64,000 nt of DNA from CAVQBJ01 sp963710725 (GTDB lineage Bacteria; Actinomycetota; Thermoleophilia; Solirubrobacterales; Solirubrobacteraceae), in contig CAVQBJ010000006.1 in NCBI GenBank assembly GCA_963710725.1, positions 1 through 64,000 on the forward strand. Direction: 5' to 3'. Numbering within the stretch: position 1 is the first letter of the stretch; each line of letters opens with the position of its first letter. Position numbers and translations under genes: made by a program. Positions 38,186 through 45,877 of the stretch are shown in pieces. The notes beneath the pieces are model-generated. The model worked only from the letters and a program-made list of their open reading frames with translations, searched no databases and had not been told where the DNA came from.

Positions 38186-39750
38186 GCGATCGGCAGCGAC
38201 GCGCACACCGTGGTGCCGCCGTCGCCGGACTCGACCGTCAGCTCCCCGCCGGCCATCAGCATGCGCTCGCGCATGCCGGTCAGTCCGAAACCGTCGCTGA
38301 CCTCCCCGACGGCGAAGCCCCGACCGTCGTCGGACACCTCGACGACGAGATGGCGCTCGTCGACGCGGATGCTCACCGTGACGTGCCTGGCCTGTGCGTG
38401 CTTGACGACGTTCGTGAGCGCCTCCTGGGCGACGCGGTAGACGGTGGCCTCGATCTCCGGGTCGAGGGTCGCCGGCGCGCCGGGCCCGATCGGCAACCGC
38501 AGGTCCTCGGTGATCTCGAGGTCGTTGATCATTCGGTGGCGCTCGAGCAGCGCCTCAACCGCGGCGCCGAGTCCGAGCTCGTCGAGGGCCGCGGGGCGCA
38601 GCTCGGTGATGATCGCCCGCAGGTTGGTGATCTCCTGCTCGATCTGCTCGAGCGCCTGATCGGTCGCCGTGCCGAGCAGGTCGGTGTCTCCGGTGCGCCG
38701 CGCCGAGGAGAGCAGCACGCGCAGGCCGCCGAGCGCCTGGAGCGTCTCGTCATGGAGCTCCTGAGCCCAGCGGCGCCGTTCGGCCTCGGCGGCGGCGAGC
38801 GCGTGGCGCAGGCGTTCGTGCTGCACGCTCTGCGCCGTGGCCACGGCGGTGGCGGCGCTCGCCGCGAACGCCTCGAGCGCCAGCTCGTCCTCATCGGAGA
38901 AGGGCATCGCGCCCGGGCCGTGGTCGAAGGCCAGGAGCACCCCGAGTGGCTGGTCGCGATAGGTGAGCGGAACGGCCAGCGCCGTCTTGGCGTTGTCGAC
39001 GCCGAATACCGCAGCGCCGATCTGCATATCTCGGCGCGCGTCGTCGAAGCGCTCGGCGCGCCCTCGCTGCATCACCTCGCCGGAGGTCGAGCCGTGCACG
39101 GGGATGCGAGCCGGTTCCTCACGGCGGCCCTGACCGGCCATCGCGACGAGCACGAGGTCGTCGCCCTCGCGCAGCAGGATGACGACGCTGCGGGCCTCGA
39201 CGAGCGCGCGGCCGCGCTTGACGATCAGCTCGAGCACGCGATCGAGGTCGATGTCCGCGCCGACGGCGCGCGCGACGGCCTGCGTGGCCTGCAGGCCACG
39301 CACCGCGCGCTCGAGCTCGCCGCGCCGCTGCTCGGCGGCGTGGTACAGGCGCGCGTTGTCGACGGCGATCCCCGCCCAGCGGGCGAGCACCACGATCGCC
39401 TCCTCGTCGGCCGGCGTGAACGGCCCGTCGCGCTTCTCGGTCAGATAGAGGTTGCCCCACGCTTCGCCGCGGATGAAGACCGGGACGCCGAGGAAGCTGG
39501 CCATCGGCGGATGGCCAGCCGGGAAGCCGTAGGAGGCAGGATGCTCGCCGACGCGCTCCAGCCGCAGCGGCATCGGGTCTGAGATGAGCGCACCGAGCAC
39601 CCCCCGGCCACGCGGCCGGTCGCCGATGGCGCGGGCCGCGTCGTCATCGACGCCGCGGGTGATGAAGCGCTCGAGCTCGGTGCGCTCGCGGTTGAGGACG
39701 CCAACCGCCGCGTAGCGGGCACCGGTCAGCTCGCAGGCCGACTCGAGCAC
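38128..39750 (-). CDS. DevS/DosS-like GAF-GAF histidine kinase
   Basis: A 540-residue kinase from GTG 39750. GAF domain A (~1-135) ends FPAGHPPMASFLGVPVFIRG, GNLYLTEK. In mycobacterial DevS/DosS the His of HPPM binds haem, here His80. GAF B spans ~165-305. The HisKA_3 box is AEAERRRWAQELHDETLQALG, with His333. The ATPase domain has NVVKHAQARHVTVSI, VSDDGRGF and GLTGMRERM. Haem and oxygen/NO/CO sensing is inferred from that motif. The conserved N-terminus (RLRTLIDVGGFIVSELDLDA) continues in frame to ~39846 but has no ATG/GTG/TTG. An ATC at 39846 follows GGAG by 7 nt. Confidence 0.85.
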   Translation of the reverse strand: MLESACELTGARYAAVGVLNRERTELERFITRGVDDDAARAIGDRPRGRGVLGALISDPMPLRLERVGEHPASYGFPAGHPPMASFLGVPVFIRGEAWGNLYLTEKRDGPFTPADEEAIVVLARWAGIAVDNARLYHAAEQRRGELERAVRGLQATQAVARAVGADIDLDRVLELIVKRGRALVEARSVVILLREGDDLVLVAMAGQGRREEPARIPVHGSTSGEVMQRGRAERFDDARRDMQIGAAVFGVDNAKTALAVPLTYRDQPLGVLLAFDHGPGAMPFSDEDELALEAFAASAATAVATAQSVQHERLRHALAAAEAERRRWAQELHDETLQALGGLRVLLSSARRTGDTDLLGTATDQALEQIEQEITNLRAIITELRPAALDELGLGAAVEALLERHRMINDLEITEDLRLPIGPGAPATLDPEIEATVYRVAQEALTNVVKHAQARHVTVSIRVDERHLVVEVSDDGRGFAVGEVSDGFGLTGMRERMLMAGGELTVESGDGGTTVCASLPIAQPSTSAGAGAARRPRLSA

Positions 39751-39931
39751 CTGGCCGAGGACGGCGTCCAGGTCGAGCTCGGAGACGATGAAGCCCCCGA
39801 CATCGATCAGTGTGCGCAGCCGCTCCGGTTCGAGTGTGTCGCTGATGTCACGTCTCCGTCGGTGTGCGCCCGCCGGGCCTCGACGCGGAGGATATCTACG
39901 GATCCCAACTCCGCGTCACTATCCGGGAAAA

Positions 39932-40816
39932 CTACTGTGCGTGCGCCAGAACGAGCGTCTCGCTGGCCGCCGGCGACGCCTCCTGCTCGCTCGCGCCACC
40001 CGGCAGGACGAGCAGGGGGCAGCTCGCACGTGCGACGAGTTGGCCGAGGGTGCTGCCGAAGGTGAGGCGTCGTCCGGACCGCGGGCGGCCGCACCCGACG
40101 AGCAGGAGGTCCACGCGACGACTGAACGAGGCGAGCTCCTCGTCGGTCGCCCCGAGTACTGCCCTTCCGTCGACGCCGTCGAGCCCCGCCAGCTCGCCGG
40201 TCGCGTCCGCGAGCATGTCGTCGAGCGCCTCGGCCCAGACGGCGCTGGTCACGGCCGCATACGGCGCCGACGGGAGCGCCACCACATCGAGCGCGCGCAG
40301 CTCGGCATTGCGCTCGCCGGCGATCCGGCGGGCCAGGGCGAGCGCCGCGCGACTCCCGGCCGAGCCGTCGTAGCCGATGCCGACGGTCCTGATCGCATTG
40401 AGGTCTCGCGCGTAGGCGGCTGGCGCGACGGCGACCGCGCACGGCGAGCCGCTCATCGTCGCGCGGGTGTCGTTCCCGAGCAGCACGCGCCCGGCAAACC
40501 CGCGGGCGCATGAGCCGACCGCCAGCAGATCGGCGTCGGCACGGCCGGCGAGCTCGTGCAGTCCGCCGGCCACCGACGGCGCGGTGATGCTCGTCAGCTC
40601 GGCCTCCACGCCGGCCGCGTCGCGCTCGGCCTCGAGCAACCGCCGCGAGGCCTCGCACCGCTCGACGTCGTCGCCGGCGCGCGGTGCGTGCCGGCCGCCG
40701 CGTCGCACGTGGGCGAGGGTGAGCCGACCTCGCGGTCCGACGAGCACCCGCGCCAGCGCGATCGCGTCGCGCCCGCCGGCCCGACCGTCGACGCCCACGA
40801 TCACTCGCCGGAACAC
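39932..40816 (-). CDS. Tandem universal stress protein (UspA x2)
   Basis: A 294-residue protein with two Usp domains. The first starts FRRVIVGVDGRAGGRDAIAL and has LLAVGSCARGFAGRVLLGND. The second starts VGIGYDGSAGSRAALALARR and ends LLLVGCGRPRSGRRLTFGST, LVARASCPLLVL. The order and wording match the Usp at 35853, so the two are paralogues. GTG 40816 begins the conserved first strand. It is divergent from the second flavoprotein. Confidence 0.85.
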   Translation of the reverse strand: MFRRVIVGVDGRAGGRDAIALARVLVGPRGRLTLAHVRRGGRHAPRAGDDVERCEASRRLLEAERDAAGVEAELTSITAPSVAGGLHELAGRADADLLAVGSCARGFAGRVLLGNDTRATMSGSPCAVAVAPAAYARDLNAIRTVGIGYDGSAGSRAALALARRIAGERNAELRALDVVALPSAPYAAVTSAVWAEALDDMLADATGELAGLDGVDGRAVLGATDEELASFSRRVDLLLVGCGRPRSGRRLTFGSTLGQLVARASCPLLVLPGGASEQEASPAASETLVLAHAQ

Positions 40817-40879
40817 CGAGACTCCGTTTGCGCCCGCATGCCTGGAGGGTAGGCACCACCGCCGCGGCGCTCGTCCGGA

Positions 40880-40906
40880 GAATCCCGCGGGTCCCCGAAG
40901 GGGGAT
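40880..40906. promoter_or_regulatory. Inverted repeat in the Usp/flavoprotein divergent region
   Basis: AATCCC (40880-40885) and GGGATT (40901-40906) flank CCCC-GAA-GGGG. It lies midway between the divergent starts at 40816 and 40977, as an operator would. It does not match the mycobacterial DosR box. Confidence 0.35.
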
Positions 40907-40976
40907 TACCGATGCCGCGCGCGTGAGCCGGCGTCAGGCTGGGCGGGAGGGACCGAGTCAACGGGAGGTAACGGCC

Positions 40977-42458
40977 ATGGACGATGGGACTCCAGCAGGC
41001 GCGGCTCGGCCGACTCGCCGGGCGCACCGCGAGCGGCGGGTCCTCATCGCCGGGGCAGGGGTCGCGGCGCTCGAGGCGCTGCTCGCGCTGCGAGTCCATG
41101 CCGGCCCGATGCTCGACATCGAGGTCCTCGCTCCGGGCGAATCCTTCCTCTACCGGCCCGTCTCGGTCGCCGAGGCGTTCGACGTCGGCGAGGCGCGCGA
41201 GTTCGACCTCACCACGATCTTCGAGGACCAGGGCGCGCGGCGACACGTCGACATGCTCGCGAGCGTGGATCCAGCAGAGAAGACGGTGCTCACGCAGGCC
41301 GGGACGACGCTGACCTACGACGATCTGGTCATCGCCCTCGGAGCCCAGGCCGTGCCGGCGCTGCCCGGGGCGCTCGCGTTCCGCGGCCGCCCCGATGTTC
41401 CCGCTCTCCGCGAGATCCTCACCAGCCTCGATGAGCGTTCGATCTCGCGGGTCGCGTTCGTGTTGCCGACCGGTAACGCCTGGCCGCTCCCGCTCTACGA
41501 GCTCGCGCTCATGGCCGCCGCGCACATCAGCGCGTACGGGCTCGACGCGAGGGTGCTGATCGTCACCTGCGAACAGGAGCCCCTGGAGGTGTTCGGGCCG
41601 CAGGCGAGCGAGGCCGTCGCGGACCTGCTCCGGGCGCGCGGGATCGAGGTGCATCTGTCGGTGCTGGCCTCGAGATTCGCCGACGGTGCGCTCCAGCTCG
41701 CGGCCGGAGCGCCGCTGCCGGCCGACCGGGCCATCGCCATGCCGCGCCTGCGGGGCCCGGCCATCCGCGGGCTGCCCCACGACTCCGAGGGCTTCCTGCC
41801 GATCGATGTGCACGGCCGCGTGCGCGGAGTCAGCGACGTCTATGCCGCCGGCGACGCCACCGCGTTCCCGCTCAAGCAGGGCGGGCTCGCGGCGCAGCAG
41901 GCCGACGCGATCGCCGAGGTGATCGCCGAGCAGGCCGGCGCCGCGGTGGAGCCGCAGCCGTTCAGTCCGGTCATTCGGGGACTGCTGCTGACCGGGGGCG
42001 TCCCGATCTACCTGCGGGCCGGCTCGGGCGCCTCGCGACACCCGTCGTCGGTCGCCGGCGAGCGCGACGGCGAGGCGCCACCGCTGCCGCCCGACCGCCG
42101 CCGGATCGAGTCGAGCTCATCGACGAGCGCGCTGTGGTGGCCGCCGAGCAAGATCGCGGGGCGCTATCTCGCCCCCTACCTCGCGACCGCGCGCCCGCTG
42201 CCGCTCGCCGCATCACCGCTCTCGGATCGCAGCGCTCCGACGCATCCACACCCGTCCGAGCAGGAGCACGCCGACGCGCTCGAGCTCGCGCTGCTGCTCG
42301 CCGACAACGACGCGCGCTGGGGGGACTACACGATGGCCCTGCACGCACTTGACTCGGCCGAGGCGCTCGCGGGCTCGCTCCCTCCGCAGTACGCGCAGAA
42401 GCGGGCACAGTGGCAGCGGGAGCTCGCAGAGCAGGGCCGGCGCCACCGCGTCGGCTGA
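40977..42458 (+). CDS. NDH-2/SQR-like FAD-dependent oxidoreductase, long form
   Basis: A 493-residue paralogue of the flavoprotein at 33704. ATG 40977 follows GGGAGGT. It has RVLIAGAGVAALEALLAL, FLYRPVSVAEAFDVGE, YDDLVIALGAQAVPALPGAL and VSDVYAAGDATAFPLKQGGLA. There is also PFSPVIRGLLLTGGVPIYLR, shared with the shorter one. Beyond ~residue 380 it has an extra ~110 residues (SALWWPPSKIAGRYLAPYLA, then ADALELALLLADNDARWGDY and a helical end), perhaps for a membrane or partner protein. Only one Cys (TCEQEP) is seen, so SQR activity is unlikely. Its stop is 1 bp from the stop of the convergent Usp gene. Confidence 0.8.
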   Translation: MDDGTPAGAARPTRRAHRERRVLIAGAGVAALEALLALRVHAGPMLDIEVLAPGESFLYRPVSVAEAFDVGEAREFDLTTIFEDQGARRHVDMLASVDPAEKTVLTQAGTTLTYDDLVIALGAQAVPALPGALAFRGRPDVPALREILTSLDERSISRVAFVLPTGNAWPLPLYELALMAAAHISAYGLDARVLIVTCEQEPLEVFGPQASEAVADLLRARGIEVHLSVLASRFADGALQLAAGAPLPADRAIAMPRLRGPAIRGLPHDSEGFLPIDVHGRVRGVSDVYAAGDATAFPLKQGGLAAQQADAIAEVIAEQAGAAVEPQPFSPVIRGLLLTGGVPIYLRAGSGASRHPSSVAGERDGEAPPLPPDRRRIESSSSTSALWWPPSKIAGRYLAPYLATARPLPLAASPLSDRSAPTHPHPSEQEHADALELALLLADNDARWGDYTMALHALDSAEALAGSLPPQYAQKRAQWQRELAEQGRRHRVG

Positions 42459-42459
42459 A

Positions 42460-43320
42460 CTAGGGAGTCTGGAGATCCTCGGGGCGCACGACGAGCACCG
42501 AGCAGGGCGCATCGTGCACGACGCGCTCGCTGACGCTCGCGAGCGCCCGCAGCCCACCGAGGTGGCGGCTGCTGAGGATGATGAGCGAGGCGCGCTCGTC
42601 CTTCGCGGCCCGGACCACCAGCTCATGCGCGCGCGCGGGCTCGATCCGGACCGCGCCGGTGTCCGGGAACGCCTCGGTGACGCGCCGGACCTGCTCGGCG
42701 ATGCGCGTGGGGTGATGCGCCGACTCGGCCCCGGCGGCGTGCAGCAGCGTGAGCGACCCTCCGCGTTCGCGTGCGAGATCGACCGCGAAGTCGACGAGCG
42801 CATCGGAGTGATCGCGCGCGTCGCTGGCGACGATGACGCGATCGGTGAGCGCGGCACCCGCCGGCGGTCGGCGGGAGATGAGCAGGGAGGACGGCAGCAC
42901 GTGGGCGGCGACGGTCGCGGTGCCGCCGAACAGCAGGTGGGCCAGGCGCGTCATGCTCGGCGCGCCGATGGCCAGCAGCTCGTGCGTGGCGGCGTGCTCG
43001 AGCACCTCGTGCATGACCGGCCCGCGCTCGTCGATCTCGACGTTCGCCGCCACCCCGGCCTGAGCGGCGAGCCGCTTCGCGTGGCCGAGGGCCCTCGTCG
43101 CGCGCGTCGGGGCGAGCGCCGCGCCCTGCTGGCGCCCGGAGCCCGACGCCCCCGTCACGGCCAGGAGCGTCAGTTGCCCGCCGCCGCTGGCGAGCGTCGC
43201 GGCCTGGCGCACCGCCTCGTACGCCGTGCGCGTCCCGTCGACGCCGCACAGGATGTCCGCCAGCTGTGGCGGGCCCGACGCCTTCGGGCGCGCCGCGGAG
43301 GTTCGTTGCCGTGCCGTCAT
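42460..43320 (-). CDS. Tandem universal stress protein (UspA x2)
   Basis: A 286-residue protein with two Usp domains. Domain 1 starts ADILCGVDGTRTAYEAVRQA and has LLAIGAPSMTRLAHLLFGGT. Domain 2 starts DRVIVASDARDHSDALVDFA and ends IILSSRHLGGLRALASVSER, VVHDAPCSVLVV. It is more diverged than the other Usps here; the ATP-binding glycine pattern is weaker, so it may not bind ATP. It is divergent from the GNAT gene at 43415. Confidence 0.8.
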   Translation of the reverse strand: MTARQRTSAARPKASGPPQLADILCGVDGTRTAYEAVRQAATLASGGGQLTLLAVTGASGSGRQQGAALAPTRATRALGHAKRLAAQAGVAANVEIDERGPVMHEVLEHAATHELLAIGAPSMTRLAHLLFGGTATVAAHVLPSSLLISRRPPAGAALTDRVIVASDARDHSDALVDFAVDLARERGGSLTLLHAAGAESAHHPTRIAEQVRRVTEAFPDTGAVRIEPARAHELVVRAAKDERASLIILSSRHLGGLRALASVSERVVHDAPCSVLVVRPEDLQTP

Positions 43321-43414
43321 CGCGCCGAGACGCTACGTGCCCCGCCGAATGCCGGCAAGGCGGCGTTCTCCGGGAGCGGGCTGTGGAAAACCCGCAACGC
43401 CCCGCTCGCCTATC

Positions 43415-44074
43415 GTGGATGACATCCCACACGACGGCACGGAGGACTCGAGGCACACGGGCACGACCACGGCCGCAGGCGCATCGGTGCGACTGCGCGA
43501 CGGATCGCGCGTGACGGTCCGCCCGATCGACCCCGAGGACGCGCCGGCCCTGCGCGCCGGCTTTGCCCGGCTGTCGCCCGACTCACGCTACCGGCGCTTC
43601 CTGGCGGTGACGGCGCGGCTGAGCGCCTCGCAGGTGCGATACCTGACCGACGTCGACCACCACGATCACGAGGCCCTGATCGCGTTGAGCGGCGACGGGG
43701 ACGGCATCGGCGTCGCCCGCTTCGTGCGCTCGCGCGACGACCCACACGCGGCCGAGCTCGCCGTGACGGTCATCGACGACTGGCAGGGCCGCGGGGTCGG
43801 TACGGCGCTGGTGGTGCGCCTCGCCGACCGTGCGCGCGCGGAGGGCGTGACCCGCTTCACGGCGATCATGCTCGCGACCAATCGGGAGATGCTCGAGCTG
43901 CTCGAGAGCCTCGGGCCGGTGCACGTCCTGGAGCGCTCGGTGGGAACGGTCGAGGTGGAGCTGACGCTGCCCCGCCGCGGCCTCGGCGCGCGCCTGAGAG
44001 AGCTCCTGCGCGGGGTGGCCAGCGGCCGCTACGAGGCGGGACCGGGGAGGGTGCTCGCGCGCCCCCGTCCGTAG
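43415..44074 (+). CDS. GNAT-family acetyltransferase
   Basis: A 219-residue protein with one GNAT domain. VRLRDGSRVTVRPIDPEDAPAL and FARLSPDSRYRRFLAV form the start. The acetyl-CoA loop is VIDDWQGRGVGTALVVRLAD (Q/R-x-x-G-x-G/A). ATNREMLELLESLG follows, then the last strand (VGTVEVELTLP). The start wording matches the GNAT domain fused to the acyl-CoA synthetase at 45874, so it may modify related targets, for example lysines of metabolic enzymes. GTG 43415 is close to a TATCGT box, so a leaderless mRNA is possible. Confidence 0.8.
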   Translation: MDDIPHDGTEDSRHTGTTTAAGASVRLRDGSRVTVRPIDPEDAPALRAGFARLSPDSRYRRFLAVTARLSASQVRYLTDVDHHDHEALIALSGDGDGIGVARFVRSRDDPHAAELAVTVIDDWQGRGVGTALVVRLADRARAEGVTRFTAIMLATNREMLELLESLGPVHVLERSVGTVEVELTLPRRGLGARLRELLRGVASGRYEAGPGRVLARPRP

Positions 44075-44143
44075 TTCCTACGGGTCCGCGCTGGGGCGGC
44101 GGGCCGATGCGCAGGCGCGGCGCCGCGGGGGATCATCGGCCGC

Positions 44144-45877
44144 GTGAGCGCAGCAGGCGACCGCGGACGGGCCGGGCCACGGGAGGGGGCGCTCTACGAG
44201 CGCAAGGAGCGTCTGACGCGGACTGACCTGTGGGCGTGGGAGGACGCGGTGCAGCGTGTGGAAGGCGTGGCCGAGCCCGCGACGCGTTACCCGGTGGCCT
44301 TCGACCAGATCGTCGAGGCGATGCGCGATCCCGGCTTCTACCCGGGCGCGGCCGAGGGGATGGAGGTGGAGGTGCACGAAACGCACATCTCCTGGGTGTT
44401 CCTCGTCGGCGACCATGCCTACAAGCTCAAGAAGCCGGTCAGGTTTCCGTTCCTGGACTACGGGAGCCCCGAGCGACGCCGCGCGATGTGCGAGCGCGAG
44501 GTCGCGCTGAACCGGCGGCTCGCGGGCGATCTGTACGTCGGCGTGCGCGGGGTCGCGCGGCGATCCGGGCGGCTGCGACTGACCGACTCCGCTGCCGGCG
44601 CGGTCGAGTCCGTCGTCGAGATGCGCCGCTTCGACGAGACCCAGACGCTCGCCGCGGCGATCGCCGCGGGACGCGCTGACGAGCCCGATCTCGCGGACGT
44701 CGGGCGGCGACTGGCGAGCTTCCACGCCGCCGCGCCGGCTCGCTATGAGACCGGAGACGCGCTCGCGGCGGTGAAGCGCGCGGCCGACGGCACCTTCGCC
44801 ATGCTCCTCGACGGTCCGCAACCGATCGACGAGCACCGCGTGCTCGCGGCGCAGCGATTCACCGACGCGTTCCTCGGTGGGCACGCGCCTGTCCTGCGCA
44901 CGCGGGCCGCGGCGGGGCTCGTGCGTGAGGGCCACGGCGATCTGCGCGCCGAGCACGTGCTGCTCGGCGACCCGGTGCGGATCGTCGACTGTGCCGAGTT
45001 CGACGTGCAGCTGCGCGAGGTCGACGTCGGCGCGGATCTCGCCTTCCTCGTCATGGACCTCATGCGCCTCGGCCGCTCCGACCTCTCGCGCGCGCTCGTG
45101 GACGGCTACCGCGCCGCCGGCGGGGATCCCGGAAGCGACGCGTGGATCGCCTTCCACGCCGCACTGCGGGCGTGGGTGCGGGCGAAGGTGGCGCTCGCGC
45201 GCGCAGGCCAGCCCGGGGCGCTGGCGCACCCAGAGGACGCCGTCGAGCTGTTCGCGCTCGGCGAGCGACTGACCTGGCAGGCCCGCGAGCCGCTCACGAT
45301 CATCGTCTGCGGACCCCCGGCGAGCGGCAAGAGCCATCTCGCCCGCGGCCTGGCGGCGCGCTCGGGGCGCGTTGTGCTCTCGTCCGACGAGACGCGCAAG
45401 GGTCTCGCCGGGCTCGTGCCCACCGAGCGTGCGCCCGAGGAGGCGTACAGCCACCGGGCGGGCGAACGGACCTATACCGAGCTCGGACGGCTGGCCGCCG
45501 AGCGGGTGGTGGCCGACAGGGGCGGCGTCATCGTCGACGCCACGTTTCGCCGCTCGTCCGACCGCCGCGCCTTTGCGACCGCGTTCGCCGCGCGCGCGCC
45601 CTCGGTGGTGGTCGAATGCCGTGCACCGGGCGCGATCCTGCAGGCGCGGGCACTCACCCGCGAGTCCGAGCCCGGCCACGTCTCCGACGCCGGCCCCGTC
45701 GTCGCCGGGCGCCTGCGCGAGCAGTTCGACCCGCTCGAGGACGACGTGTTCGCCACGCATCACCTGTCCGTGCGCACCGACCAGCCGCCCGACAGCGTGA
45801 TCGACGACGTCGTGGCGATGCTGGATCGCCGGCTCGCCCAGTCCAATGAGGCGCCGCAGAGCGCCGCGCCGCTGTGA
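44144..45877 (+). CDS. APH-like kinase / AAA ATP-binding fusion
   Basis: A 577-residue fusion. Residues ~45-345 resemble aminoglycoside-phosphotransferase-type kinases. The stretch HISWVFLVGDHAYKLKKPVRFPFLDYGSPE gives the Lys region. LVREGHGDLRAEHVLLGDPV gives the HGDLRxxH catalytic loop, and IVDCAEFDVQLREVDVGADL the metal site. Residues ~380-560 form a P-loop kinase (AAA_33), with Walker A GPPASGKS at ~389-396 and VIVDATFRR. Such pairs are widespread in bacteria, often annotated as bifunctional; substrates are unknown. GTG 44144 is the chosen start. Its stop overlaps the next gene as GTGA, so the two are coupled. Confidence 0.85.
   Translation: MSAAGDRGRAGPREGALYERKERLTRTDLWAWEDAVQRVEGVAEPATRYPVAFDQIVEAMRDPGFYPGAAEGMEVEVHETHISWVFLVGDHAYKLKKPVRFPFLDYGSPERRRAMCEREVALNRRLAGDLYVGVRGVARRSGRLRLTDSAAGAVESVVEMRRFDETQTLAAAIAAGRADEPDLADVGRRLASFHAAAPARYETGDALAAVKRAADGTFAMLLDGPQPIDEHRVLAAQRFTDAFLGGHAPVLRTRAAAGLVREGHGDLRAEHVLLGDPVRIVDCAEFDVQLREVDVGADLAFLVMDLMRLGRSDLSRALVDGYRAAGGDPGSDAWIAFHAALRAWVRAKVALARAGQPGALAHPEDAVELFALGERLTWQAREPLTIIVCGPPASGKSHLARGLAARSGRVVLSSDETRKGLAGLVPTERAPEEAYSHRAGERTYTELGRLAAERVVADRGGVIVDATFRRSSDRRAFATAFAARAPSVVVECRAPGAILQARALTRESEPGHVSDAGPVVAGRLREQFDPLEDDVFATHHLSVRTDQPPDSVIDDVVAMLDRRLAQSNEAPQSAAPL

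Noticed and set aside
40880..40906. Mycobacterial DosR box
   Set aside because: The inverted repeat does not contain the GGGACT core in the right spacing; reported only as an operator candidate.
39807..42041. Minus-strand open frame of 744 codons opposite the second flavoprotein
   Set aside because: Shadow of the flavoprotein and Usp genes; low-complexity Arg-rich translation.
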